64,000 nt of DNA from Symsagittifera roscoffensis (Eukaryota > Xenacoelomorpha > Acoela > Convolutidae). This document shows, one piece after another, positions 27,655 through 39,520 of the stretch. The first letter of the stretch is position 1. Each line of letters opens with the position of its first letter. Position numbers and translations under genes: made by a program. The notes under the pieces were generated by a model. That model saw only the letters and a list, made by a program, of their open reading frames with translations, ran no database searches and had not been told where the DNA came from. The stretch spans positions 44,689,624-44,753,623 of the forward strand of contig NC_087066.1 in NCBI RefSeq assembly GCF_963678635.1, in the 5' to 3' direction.

Positions 27655-30207
27655 CTGCATATTTCAACGAGTAGAGCTTAGGTTTCAACGCGATGAATTC
27701 TGCAATGATTTTTCTCGCCGCCTCGTCCTTAAATTTCAGTACAATCTTCTTATTCACATTGCTGAATAAGAAGTGATCGCTTGGGTAGTTGGAAAAATCG
27801 AAACTATCGGTCAGTTTTTGCAGATCTGCGTATACGTCTTCGGTTTTTATCGCATAAATAGACGAATATGTGTCACTGTATAGCAGTTCAAGGTTCATGT
27901 TTGCTTTCATTTGCCGATAATGAAAGTAAAACATGAATCTTTTCGACAAATCCAAAAAACTTGCACCAATTATCATGTGTTTGTCCCAAAAAATACTCGT
28001 TACAGCAAAAAAAAACAGTAGCAACTTCCTCGTCGATTATCTGGAAGCTTTTCATCGTGCTCAAAGCTGTTTTTTGAAGCAATTCTCTTTCGTTTCTAAT
28101 AATTTCTAGTTTTTTGCGTCCTAGTTTTGATTCCATAGTTTTTCCGAATGCTGAATTTACGATGAGCTTGTAAAAGTTCTTTTCAAATTTGTTGCGCGCT
28201 TACATCCTCAATCGAGTGTTTAAATCGACAAAGGGCTCCATCCATCTACCTTGACGAAATTTTAAGACCTTAATCAATTTGGTAACTCTTAAGCCTAGTT
28301 CTATGTAGAGTTTTAATGTAAGGTAGTGCAGAACGTAGCCTTCCTTTGGATCTAATGTTTGAACCAGTTTTGGTACCTTTGGTAGCGACGTGACCCCCAA
28401 CTCCCCAAACATCTGTATTTACTCGTTACTTAGTTTATCCGTACCGATAACTTCACGTGAGGGGGCTAGCGAGTATTCTGCAAAGTAATCTTGAAGTTCA
28501 TCAGGTATACTGAGATCCACTTTCAAAATGTATCCCCACTCAGAGTTATCGTCGGTTTGCAAAATATATTCGAGACTTTCCTCAACTATTGAGAAATCTT
28601 TGATGGGAAGGGGACAAGGTTTCATAATAGCCCCGTATAAATCGTTAGCGTCTATATTCAAAAGATAGCTAGAGGGCTCTTCAGGATTGTAGTCTTCGAG
28701 GTATTTATTGTTGGCTTTAAAAAAACGGCGTGCATATATCGATGACATCCCTCCTCGAATCATTTTTTGAACCATGTTCAAATGCTCCCTTTCAGTAAGT
28801 AACTTGAGGTCTGCATTGCAGACTTTTAAGAATGCATCGCCCGAGAGGCTACTAGCCGTGAAAGAGCATGCACAATCTAATCCGTACGTTTCGTAACAAA
28901 CTTCACGAAAGGCTTTGAATACTGAAGCGAGTAGTAGTACATCCGTTGCTAGGTATATATCATGGTACTCGCCTAGTGATGCGCATTTCATTTCGGCGAA
29001 AACTTTAATGGCGTGGTTGTACTTATTTTTAGAAACACTTATTTCCCCTCCCTGTAAAGTGTTGCTCCACATTTTTGTAGTCGAATTTCTCGAAATTTTT
29101 CAAAAATACTAAAGTATGAATACGGGTAGAAACCTTTTTGTTTTAGCAATGCTATCTGTTCTGCTGAGTTACCAAGTTCTTCAAAGTAATTTTCTAGTAG
29201 GAAAAATTTTTCTTCCGGCAAGTATTCGACGAGTTTTGAAAGGGGGGACAGCATGAATTTATAGGAGTCTATGAAACGTAGATTTTCATACACTTTTTGA
29301 GTTTTCCGTTTTTATCGGTGTATGATTTGATATAAACCGACATCGTGAGTGATATATACTTCTCCTCAGTGGAAGGGATCACTGAGTAAGTGTTTTCGAG
29401 ATTACTGTTTGAGAGCGCTTTTGTCAGATCATAGTTTGACAAGTTATGCGCTATTACGGGTATATAGTTCGCCGTTTTTCGATTGATGTTGCATTCGTAA
29501 TGCGCCCATCCCAAGAACTTGTTGGTATAGTGACAGTGATCAAGTACAACTTGGTCATTGTCAGCAAATTCTGTTTCACATATCCAACAAGTGTGCGCTT
29601 CTTCAGGCGTGCAACTTGGTGTGCCAGTGAACGTGTAATACGTTTTTCGAGGTATATTTGTTTCGCCAACAATTCGAGCGAGGTGATCAATTCCTTTATA
29701 ACATTTTCTCCTCTCTTCAGTTCAAACTTTAAAACTTCGCGCTTCCCAAATTCAACAACGGCCAGAGCGTAACCGCATGGTTGATGAATCTCTAGTGTTT
29801 GGGTGCTAAATTTTTCGGGGTCGGGTTGCGGTCCGTATACGGGTAGTAGTAGTGATTCGAGGTCAAAGTAAATAACTCTCTGTGCATACCAGCGGGCAGT
29901 TAAATTTTTGAAACGATGAGTGTCCTTTTCCGGTTTTGGCATAGTGATTACCACTCCCTCGTCTTGGTAGCACATTTCCTGGTGTCTTTGTAGTATATCG
30001 ATGGATGAACATGTATGGAAGCATTTGCGGCAAATTTGGTTTCGGTCTCGGTGTAGTTTTCGACGCACACATTCCACAACCCTCATCAAATCAGTGATCA
30101 GCACATAGTGATGAGTTTGTCCGTTGCTGAGTAGTAGTAGGTCAACACATAGATCACTTGAGTTTTTGCTGGACACTCCCAAAGGTAGCAATTCACCTTC
30201 TTTGTAC

Positions 30208-30303
30208 CTAATGAAAACAAACAATTGAGTGCTCGGGTTTCTAGATGAACGTAATGTGTTATAGATGATTAAACAAATGTTTTGTCAAAAAATCAATGCT
30301 CAC
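30208..30303 (-). other. Intron in the third-element PolB (96 bp)
   Basis: Donor TTTCG/GTGAGC at 30303 and acceptor TTTTCATTAG/GTAC at 30208. Joining gives VNVFR-YKEGELLPL, the conserved 'InVFRYe-gel-PL' block of Polinton polymerases. Confidence 0.7.
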
Positions 30304-31373
30304 CGAAATACATTGACTTGACAGTTGTTAAGTTATTCAAATCAGCCAATATCGTATAGTCCCATTGGCATCTCGTACCAGCCTTCAATTTTCACAACAT
30401 GTTCTTGGGAGAGCTTGTAATTTTTCAGTTTTGTTTTGATGTTGGTAGCTTTGGGCAGCAGAATAAAGAGCAGTTGTGGTCTTTGAATATCGATCATGGT
30501 ACGCGGCCACAAAGCAGTATAGAAACTACTTCTGATCTTTTCTCGTTTTAATATTTGTGAAACTCTGTTTCACCGGTTTCAATTATTTGGGAAGATCAAT
30601 GTATGAGTCAGCACGGATCGGAGAAAATGCTGCAAAACTTACAGCCAGCTTTTCGATGCGCTCCACAATCCAACCGCTACCGTGAGAAGCGAACGTGTTG
30701 ATGGCATTGACCATATGCTCAATCAATTCCAAATATGTCTCTTTCTCGATTCCATTGAAGAAGACATTGATCATCTTAGAATTCAGATATAACATTGTCT
30801 TCTCGTGGCGTAATTCCCCGTCACCAGTTTCGTTTGTATCGCTCGAGAATTTTATCATACTCACGTCCACATGCAGTTGAAATTTACAGGGTCCTTCCTG
30901 CACTCTTTTGTTTATCAACGCATCAGTTTCCTCTTTGTTTCGCATGATTAAATTCATCAGATCCAATTCATCCTCCCTAACGCTCAACTCGTATCGTCTT
31001 AACTTTTAACTTTCCCTAAACGCAGATTCAGTTGGAGCAGTTGATGTTCCACCTCATTTCCGGGAGTCCAAATGGGTAGTTGATGGTTTTTCGACATTGA
31101 TGGTTGCCGGAAATTCTCAACCGAGAGGAAGACTGTATGACAGTAGATACAAGGACTATCAGTTGACACGTTGTGAGCTAGCTCGACATGCTCCCTAGCT
31201 TCCGCCGGCGAGCTGAAGGATTCTCGACATTCGTCACGTTTAGTTGGTGGCGGTGGGGCTGCGATTATCTTATGGATATTTTGTTCATATCGTCTCAAGT
31301 TCTTTGGTGAACTAAAAACTTTCGAGCAGGTCGAACAAACGACTGGTGTCTGTTTTCCACTTGAGTTAGGCAT

Positions 31374-33211
31374 TGTTGGTTCGAGATTGAGAGTTCAGGA
31401 AAGAAGAATTCTTTTCAAGAAAATTATCAAGTTTTACCAAAGCTGATTTTGACAAAGCAAAAGCGAGAAGTGAGAAGTTTTTCAAAAACCAAATTTGGAT
31501 CAAGACCGTATTAAACTCAATTACGTGGGTGAAGCATAAAATCAACAGTGGCTTTGAAGTGGTTGTAGTTTTGGGGTCTAAGATGGTTTTATGAAATGAC
31601 TGTCAATTCGATTTCGGGTAAATGACTCAACTGTATTAAATAGTATAAATACTTGTGGTTAGAGTAGCTGACAATTCCATGAAGGGATCAATCCGGGAAT
31701 TTTATTTCTTTTACCTAAAGTGTGTGAATGTTAACACCACTGCTATTATCAACTTCCCTGTTTAGTCAACTTGACTAAATATTGAAAATACATTTGAATT
31801 TTTTTGCCAAGTTTTTTGTTTCAACCAAAATGGTAACCCACCAATCAAGTCAAGCAAGGAAGACCCACCAATCAAGTCAAGTCAAACATACCTGACAAAA
31901 ATGATAAATGGTAGCTGAGAATTTTGCTCATTTCTCAAATAAATTAGTATTCTATGACAAATTTCACATATAGTTCATCAAAAGATTGATGCAGGGCCGT
32001 TTGGTGCAGTAGGCAATAACTACCCGGCATTGTTATTCATTAGGAACTCTTAAACGCTTGCCCCACTTTAATGTAGGGTCAAAAATTCGAGATGTTTCAT
32101 TTTTAGTACATATTCCTGTCGTGAAAAAAAATTACAAAAAAAACTTTTTGTCTCCAAATCCAATGAAACGTGGTCAAGTCAATTTGTCGTGATTTCTTAG
32201 ACAGGGTTGTAACCCATATTGAAAAATCGAGAAAAAAACATATATTGATTTTTTTAACCATTTTAACCTGAAAATGAGTATTATTAAACGTAAAATCTGT
32301 TATAGACATGTGGTTTTATTATATATAATGCTTTATAATGGCTCATACACTCTCTAAAATCTACTCCTAAGAGTCCTGGCTAACCCCACCAGGCTGTAGA
32401 CATAATAGAGAGAGAGAGAAAAAAAACAAAAATAGAGAGTGTAAAGAGCCAAAAGTAACTATGGTTGATTAACCGGCAGAATTGGTGGACCCATCCATAA
32501 ATAGCTTTTTTTTGAAAAAGCTATATCCCAAAAGGGATACTAATGGGGTTTATGGATCGCCAGTTTTCTCTTTCTCTCTCTCTCTTTCTCTTTATCTTTT
32601 TCTGTGTTAATATTTATATTTTGAAAATTATTATGAAAAAACATAACAAAAACATTTTTATGTTTTTTACTTTAACATCATTAGATAAAATCTAAGGAAG
32701 AGTATTCGGTTTATCTTTTATGATTTTTCGAAATGAGCATTAAAGAAAACTGATATAATTAAGTTGGATTTGACGAGAAATTTATCAAAAATTATACTTT
32801 TAGACTTTTATGCCGACTTTTCAAAATTATTTTGATTTTTTTCTTTTGTTTTTATTTCTTTTTTATTGATTGAAACGAACAAAACAAAATTTAATTCATC
32901 GTTGAGGTCAGTTATCCATTAAAAATTTGTACACATTAGTTGATAAATTTTTCAATAAAAATTTTAGAACAACACAAAATCTCAGCAAGATTGAAAATGT
33001 AATAAAGTTTCTTAAGTTTTCAGAACTGTTTAAACTCTATCTTCCTTTTCTTCGGGGCGTAGCAAGCATTGTCAGGCGAAGTTTCAGGCATAGCCAGGTC
33101 CACCACTGGGGTGATGGAATTCTGTGTTCCACTGCTTAGTTCTGAAGCCAAAATAGAGGAGAGTGGAGTAACTTGATCTAGAACAGTAGAATCGGGAGAA
33201 GAGATGGTTGT
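31374..33211. other. Gene-free region with one promoter-like site and a foldback cluster
   Basis: At 31623-31651 there is an AP-1 consensus TGACTCA followed by TAGTATAAATAC, identical to the copy 2 PolB TATA context, but facing right; no rightward ORF follows. At 32340-32452, GGCTCATACACTCTCTA and TAGAGAGTGTAAAGAGCC form an imperfect inverted repeat. At 32500-32560, TCCATAAATAGC and the later TTTATGGA, with AGCTTTTTT/GAAAAAGCT, form nested hairpins. Otherwise nothing is seen. Confidence 0.45.
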
Positions 33212-33638
33212 TTAAATGTCCCAGTAGCCCTCGCTTTCAGCATAATCGCGAATTAATTCCTCTTTGTTCTTGTAAAGGGGTATGGAGTCACAATCATACC
33301 AAAAAAGTATTTTTCTTGGTGATTCTTCGAGGTATCCCTCGTCGTTTATTTCAGTCTTTTCGAGAGCCGGGCAGGATTGATGGACTGTAGGGCTTTCATA
33401 CATCCACTTACGCTCCTGGCGAAGAAGGTCAATGTGATCGAGCACATAGTTGGGCAGCATTATATGACTCTTCGTTGACCACTCTTGCCATTGTTGATTG
33501 GCGGCGAGGTCGTTGAATGGAGAGGATGCTAGCCTCTCTCTGCTGCTGCACAATGGCAACTGATTCTCTCGTATAAGTTTGGTAGATTATTGTTCTCTCA
33601 TAAACTGAGATGGAAATGATTTGTAGAGGAGCAGTCAA
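33212..33638 (-). pseudogene. Hypothetical acidic protein upstream of the third-element PolB
   Basis: Two overlapping frames. The longer (33212-33559) contains HIMLPNYVLDHIDLLRQERK and ends with an acidic stretch (KNKEELIRDYAESEGYWDI). The other frame (33429-33638) supplies a possible N-terminus (MTAPLQIISISVYERTI) before a frameshift. Not recognised. It could be the third element's counterpart of the copy 2 acidic protein at 18672-19118, but sequence similarity is not convincing. Confidence 0.35.
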
Positions 33639-34074
33639 TTTAAGTTAGAATTATTTTGACAAACTAAGCTTCTGACCGAAAATTTGAAAGAATTGAGAGA
33701 ATGAAACCAACTCAGATATATGCAAAAGCAAGTGTAATGTGTGGGTGAGAAAGGTGCGGCTGCATGTGTGGCTGGCCATCAGATTAAAACTTATGAAAAG
33801 TGTAATTCTAACCCGCCAGTTAGGTCGGAATAAGTATACTTCAGTGAAAAACCTTAATCCTGTTTTATATGCCTCCTAGACATTAAGGCATGCAGCTGAC
33901 CACATCAAAGGATTTACACGTGTACCGACGTGAATGCGTATCCTGATTTACGAGCTACTTAAGGAGTGCCAGACAATAATGACAGGTGAAATAAAAGTTT
34001 ATATGCCTCATAAATTTCCAATCACGAAAATTAATTGGATGTTCCCTCTCGGACTTTAGGTTTACCACAGAGAT

Positions 34075-34360
34075 TTGTTTATCTTCTACCCAATTCATTT
34101 TTCATTTCACTCTATCATAAAACAATTGATTCAACAAGTCACTACCGTAACTATCACCACTATTTACTCCTCGCTAGAAAATGATACAGACTTTTACTAT
34201 GATTTTCATCGGGAGAAAAACGCATTGTACGAGTTGGAACGAAAACTTTTGACAAAACGGTACATATATCACAGTTAAGTTGTATAAAAAGAATGAAGAT
34301 GGTGTGTTTAAGTGTTATCAAGCAGTGACCCTAACGACAAAAGAATTTGATTGTTTGGCA
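34075..34360 (+). pseudogene. PC4-like small protein, degraded
   Basis: The first frame ends ELERKLLTKRYIYHS, and the next in-frame segment after a stop reads VVYKKNEDGVFKCYQAVTLT then TKEFDCLADNYSKIKK. The alternation of strands and the 'LTtkEFdcLa' helix strongly resembles PC4/Sub1 domains and the copy 2 gene at 16431-16970. It lies on the plus strand, apparently part of the third element's second gene block. Confidence 0.45.
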
Positions 34361-35240
34361 GATAATTATTCAAAGATAAAAAAAATTGGTTTAAAAACAA
34401 ACTGGTGAAAAGACTTCATCTTCTTCCACCTTCTCCTCCTCCGCATCCTCAGCTGTAAATGATAAACATCATAAAAGACGATACAAGTCAAAACGATCAG
34501 TCCGTCCCGAAAAAGAATGCGCTGAAACTGGTGATGAAAACGATGCGGATGATGAATACTCGAATCATAAAAAAGTGTAGAGTTGCCTGAAACAGAAAAA
34601 AGAACGACTGAATAATTTGATTTAATCAGCAAAATGGTTGAAGCAATGTATGAGCAGTCGCCTGAATTTTTTGAAAAATTTTGAAAGAAATTCAAATTTT
34701 TTATTCAAAACACTGAACCCGACACCTCACAACTCCCTCTAAACACAATTTTTGCATTTGCAACCCATTCATTTCACAACGAGTATTGCCCTCAATTGCT
34801 CGACGATGCCCCTCCTCACATCCATGTTCTCATCGAAGTAACAAAAGATTGTGCCAACGTAGTGAACAAGATGGCTTCAACCAGTTTCGTTGTACCTTGT
34901 CTACTCTCATCTTTCAATCATCTAATATTGGGTTGCAATAAATTTCACCTATCGGGATCCCTGATGGAAAAATTAAAAATTGCTGTCAATTACAACAATT
35001 CCATTAACAACTCAACTGACATTGGTGGTGCTTCTCTACGAAGAAGATTACCACAAAATTGCTTTGCTTCACAAACTCGATCCACTCAAAATCAAACTGA
35101 TTTAATCACTAATGTAACAATTTAACGCTTCATTAATATTTTGAATGGTGATAATGCCGCCGAGTTTTCTAAAATTATTGATATTATTTTGAGTGGGTAT
35201 GGTCGTTTACAGATTGATCAAATACTTTGTTTGTTAAATT
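34361..35240 (+). pseudogene. Degraded Ser/charged-rich gene remnant
   Basis: The plus strand, with frame changes, gives an acidic and basic low-complexity part (SSTTSSSSASSAVNDKHHKR, GDENDADDEYSNHKKV), then FAFATHSFHNEYCPQLLD and, from 34796, an open stretch of 109 codons (APPHIHVLIEVTKDCANVV, SFVVPCLLSSFNHLILG). Not recognised. Several stops make it a relic. The low-complexity part has the look of a viral early protein. Confidence 0.35.
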
Positions 35241-35460
35241 TATAATGGAAAAGAAATTTAAATTCTGAAAACGATTTTTAGAGCCTGCGATAACGCCAGA
35301 GGCAAATGTTCTAGCAACCATAAAACATGTTTTTTTTAAAAATAAATTGTAAATCATTAAAGAAATGCATCAGTATCAGAAAATTATAACATCATATGCT
35401 TAGCAAAACGCATCATGTCATGGTCGTTAACCTTGAAACCTATAGGAAATTTAGATGAAA

Positions 35461-35721
35461 TTATAACATGAGCAATATGTATACAATAAAGTCGGCACAA
35501 GACCGATTAGCTGATTGGATTGGCTTATTCATCAGTATTTGGTTTCCCTCATGAATAGAACGTCTCATATTTTTGTATACATGTGTATAGTTGGGTAGGC
35601 TTCGTCCAAGAGGATCTGCAAAAAAGAATTGACCACCATCTTGAGCAAACAGCAACCAATGAGTTCCTGGCTGGTCTGAGTTTGATGCGTTCACTATCAT
35701 AAAAGTATTGTCGCGGTTCAA
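35461..35721 (-). pseudogene. Adenain-type protease fragment (third element or relative of copy 1)
   Basis: It contains GTHWLLFAQDGGQFFFADPL (catalytic His and Asp regions) and LMNKPIQSANRSCADFIVYI (Gln and Cys region). The end is truncated by a stop after ILLML and the start (MNRDNTFMIV) lacks about 40 residues of family N-terminus. It is clearly the adenain family but a different lineage from the copy 2 protease. Confidence 0.75.
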
Positions 35722-35824
35722 TATTGTATTAAGTTAGCGGGAAAAATGCCGAGAAATCGATGTTTCAAATGTTTGCATCGGTTAATAAGCTCAGTAACCT
35801 GTAAATTGTCCTTTTTTCACCAAT

Positions 35825-36034
35825 TCAATTCATTAGAGTGTTTTTAGCTATTTTTTTATCGGAACGCACGTAAACTGTTGATGCACGCTCTCCCATGAAA
35901 AGTAACACATTTTCCCCCAGCGGTGCATCAAAGTTCAGTTCTAATGAAATGGTGCAATTGGTCCATTCAGTATGAATAAAGTGAGTAGATGTGAGATCAA
36001 ATGCCATAATATAAGGATTGTGATAATTAGTCAA
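35825..36034 (-). pseudogene. Major capsid protein C-terminal fragment
   Basis: YIMAFDLTSTHFIHTEWTNC, then ISLELNFDAPLGENVLLF and GERASTVYVRSDKKIAKNTL: the C-terminal end of a Maverick major capsid protein of a different lineage from copy 2 (compare VIVLGERLSNVQIDKFG there). It is followed downstream, in the normal order, by the protease fragment at 35461-35721. The 5' part is lost at a junction near 36050-36090. Confidence 0.75.
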
Positions 36035-36090
36035 ACTGATTCCATGACTATTGTTAAAAACAAAGTCTAGAGCTTCCGATGCTTCTTTTA

Positions 36091-36510
36091 AAAGTTATCC
36101 GAAGTCTTAGCTTCTCATGGATAAAGTTTTGAAGAATTTGCGGAAGCATTTTGGATGCATCCGTTCACTGATAGAGCAAAATAGTTAGAACCAGTGATAA
36201 CTTTTTTTCTTAATGACAGGCATGCCATTGATTTGTTTACTTGTGAAAAACTACTAAATCAAGCTAGACCGAATTTTTGATTTTATGTATGATAATCCAA
36301 ATGTTGGTCTGAAAATTGTTGATTATTCGCTGCTTACTAGAATAATTGTAGTTTGTTGGGCCTTTTCATCGTTAATGTCTCTGTACTATCTATTTTATTT
36401 TTCTTCAGACCTAAAACTCCACAAAAATAGATAATGAATGTTGTTAATTGAAAAGACGAAATTTTTTTTCAACTAAGACGGTTGATTAGTGTTAACTAAC
36501 TTTTGTCCAC
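36091..36510. repeat. Segment duplicated at 38540-38959
   Basis: The capsid/membrane-protein relic from GTTATCCGAAGTCTTAG to about TTTGTCC recurs at 38540-38959 with a few substitutions (offset 2449). A short third piece is at 39386-39450. Confidence 0.85.
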
Positions 36511-37062
36511 TACATGAGACTTGTGTTTGGGACTTTGTTGATTCTTTACCTAAATACGTGTAAGTCATTAATCATACTTTTTTATCCGAAACTGAACCAT
36601 CAAACCATCCATTTGTTTGTTTATAGATGTAAATCAGTTAACAATTGCAAAGATGGACAATTTTTCATTCGTGCAAATTATTAAAAGAACTCCTGAGCAC
36701 AGCTTCAACTGAAAGGGATCTTACCCTTTTGATGACATACAGCAACTAACAGAATACTTTTTGCAATCATCAACTCAGCTCCAAGAAACCAGAGAAGAGA
36801 ACACTGGATCATGATAGCTCGATTGTACAGAACTTAATACTTTGGATTTTCTTTGCATCAAAAAAGAACAATTTATTCCTTTTTAACCAAAATTATTGGC
36901 AAAAAGTTCCCAGAAAACTACGAAAAAAACGGATAAAATGTTTGGAGTCCACGCAATTTATTCAGCCTTTCTTCTTCTTCATTTCTTTTAGAAGAACTTG
37001 AATAATAATTATGATGTGCATGTTTCGAATTTTATCAGTAACATTATAACTAAATGTATTTA
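36100..37062 (+). pseudogene. Inverted remnant of a copy-2-like left end: capsid, membrane protein, protease
   Basis: On the plus strand, in copy 2 order. Capsid pieces (36103-36355) include MHPFTDRAK, AIDLFTCEKLL equivalents, MYDNPNVGLKI and DYSLLTRIIVV. The small membrane protein (36360-36552) includes VSVLSILFFFRPKTPQK. The protease (36653-37062) starts MDNFSFVQIIKRTPE and has EEHWIMIARLYR and a mutated SLHQKRTIYSFLTK. Many stops and indels. After 37062, GTAAGTTTGCTATACGATG resembles the inner part of the copy 2 TIR (cactgcatcgtatagtaaaa). Confidence 0.8.
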
Positions 37063-38160
37063 ATATTTGTAAGTGTGAATTTTTGTAGTAAGTTTGCTAT
37101 ACGATGAAGAAAATTGTTTACTTATTTATATAATTTAACTCTTCAAATTCTTTGTTTTTTTAAAAAGCATCTTAGCAACTAACCTCTGGAAAAACTACAC
37201 TGAAAGAGATGATAGAACATCGTTTTTGTAGTCCCCAATTGAAAGAATTAACATTAGAGCAGATAAGTTTACGAAAACTGTAATCATTTTCTAGTAAAAT
37301 GTATAATCTTCTTTAAAGTTCACTCTGACAAAAATAGAAAATTTAACATACAGAAATATCAGACACAAAAATTTAAATGAAACTGCATCTTTCTCAGTAT
37401 AAAAGTGTACCGGGGCTGAGCAAATGACAATTTCGGATGATAACTTTTTTGAAAATTAAGAAACATGATAAAAACTTAAGAAGACTAAAGACAAAATGAT
37501 AAAGCAGAACTGAAATTAATCGTTGCGAGAAATATGACGGAAAAAACGGGTTGAGTCAAAATGAGAACTGGATAAGATTCTCTGATTGGTCAAAACTTAA
37601 AAACTTTTGCATATTTGTGTCTTAGATCCAATAAAAAGTCCATGCAGTTTTGATGGGACATGTTCCAGTTTTTTTTTTAAATTGAAGTTTCTTCATCTCT
37701 CAAGAAAGCAATTCACGATTCAGTAATTTTGTCGGGAAAAGTTTATATGCATCTGTCATATGATCGTGCGATACTTATGTGAAAAAGATGAAATACGTCA
37801 TTAAAAATTATTTAGTATAATGGAGCTGTTATCGTTTCTCCAGATATTCTGGGGAATAAAAGAGTAAGTGGGATATAAAAGCAATCAACCATAAGGAGCT
37901 CTCAAATTGATCTGATATCCCTTGGAGCGGTATAATATTTATCGTTTTTTTCTTTAATATATTGGTTTATGATCCCATACTGAAAAGTGAAACTTCGTTT
38001 TTGTTAAAACTTACCATCTGAAACATACAGCTTATTTTTTTTTTAATTTTTCAAGATAAAACTTTTTTCAAGATAAAATGCATTTGCAAGATAAAATGCA
38101 TTTGCAAGTAAAATTTAAAAAATTTTGAGAAAATTTTTCTGAAACTTACCATCTGAAAAT
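37063..38160. other. Gene-free AT-rich sequence
   Basis: No gene. Motif 'cttaccatctgaaac' begins to recur near 38010 and 38140. Confidence 0.4.
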
Positions 38161-39520
38161 TGCCATCCAATTTTTTTCCACTTTTTCATGATAAGAATGT
38201 TTTTCAAGAAAAAATGTACTCGCAACTAAAACTTAAAAAAATTTCGAAAAAGTTCTGACACTCACCATCTGAAACTTAAAAACCAAAAAAAATGTAGTTA
38301 CAAGTAAAACTGAAAAAGAAAATCAAAAAATCTTCTGAAAGGTGCCATCTGAAACTTACAATATTACATATATCATCAAAGGTCTCAAGAAAGAAGAAAA
38401 CCTTGTAAAATTTTATTTAAAAAAAAGAACAGAGAATTTGATCAAAATAAAGGTAAAATCATTTTTCCAATTAAAATTCTATTAAGTAGTAGTCATAGAT
38501 TTTTTTTTACTCTTCAGCTAAATTCCAATGCTTCTTTTCAAAGTTATCCGAAGTCTTAGTTTCTCATGGATAAAGTTTTGAAGAATTTGCGGAAGCATTT
38601 TGGATGCATCCGTTCACTGATAGAGCAAAATAGTTAGAACCAGTGATAACTTTTTTTCTTAATGACAGGCATGCCATTGATTTGTTTACTTGTGAAAAAC
38701 TACTAAATCAAGCTAGACCGAATTTTTGATTTTATGTATGATAATCCAAATGTTAGTCTGAAAATTGTTGATTATTCGCTGCTTACTAGAATAAGTGTAG
38801 TTTGTTGGGCTTTTTCATCGTTAATGTCTCTGTACTATCTATTTTGTTTTTCTTCAGACCTAAAACTCCACAAAAATAGATAATAAAAGTTGTTAATTGA
38901 GAAGACGAAATTTTTTTTCAACTTAGACGGTTGATTAGTGTTAACTAACCTTTGTCCAGCCATCCAATTTTTTTTCACTTTTTCATGATAAAAATGTTTT
39001 TCAAGAAAAAATGTACTCGCAACTAAAACTTAAAAAAATTTCAAAAAAATTCTGACACTCACTATCTGAAACTTAAAAACCAAAAAAAAAATTTTTTATT
39101 TCATTTTTCAAAACAAAATTTTTTTTCAACATAAAAATGTATTTACAAGTAAAATTGAAAAAAAAATCAAGAAAATTTCCGAAAGGTACCATCTGAAACT
39201 TACAATGCTACATATATCATCAAAGGTCTCAAGAAAGAAGAAATTCTTGTAAAATTTTATTAAAAAAAAGAACTGAGAACTTGTTCAAAATAAAGGTAAA
39301 ATCATTTTTCCAATTAAAATTCTATCAAGTAGTAGTCATAGATTATTTTTACTCTTCAGCTAGTTTCCAATGCTTCTTTTAAAAGTTATCCGAAGTCTTA
39401 GCTTCTCATGGATAAAGTTTTGAAGAATTTGCGGAAGCATTTAGGAAGCATAAAAATGTATTTACAAGTAAAATTGAAAAAAAAAATCAAAAAAATTTCT
39501 GAAAGGTACCATCTGAAACT
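38160..39520. repeat. Direct repeats of about 800-840 bp with 'cttaccatctgaaac' words
   Basis: 38162-38280 (catccaattttttt, ttcaagaaaaaatgtactcgc) recurs at 38961-39080, and 38340-38560 recurs at 39180-39400. The duplicated capsid relic lies inside. A tandem duplication of a mosaic block is the simplest account. Confidence 0.7.

Larger units (their letters stand above)
26608..31373 (-). pseudogene. Protein-primed family-B DNA polymerase of a third, divergent Maverick (with introns)
   Basis: Reading leftward: CxxC/H zinc fingers (CSTCSKVFSSPKNLRR), GSGWIVERIEKLAVSFAAF with SYIDLPK, VNVFR joined by an intron to YKEGELLPL, exonuclease I VIYFDLESLLLPV, a motif A-containing part with LNIDANDLYGAIM near 28650, motif B KLIVNSAFGKTMES near 28150, motif C as YSDTYSSIY near 27880, and FKDEAARKIIAEF. 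After a second intron, LTHQRFRETLL, ALSPFDSKRFLLFDG and a Ser/Glu-rich tail ending KKKRKLDK follow. In motif C the second catalytic Asp of DTD is Tyr, and many frame changes and stops are present, so it is dead. The motif B type differs from that of copy 2, showing a separate Maverick lineage. Confidence 0.88.

Noticed and set aside
32340-32460. tRNA or snRNA gene in the hairpin region
   Set aside because: The CCTGG/CCAGG hairpin does not form a cloverleaf and no A or B box at proper spacing is seen.
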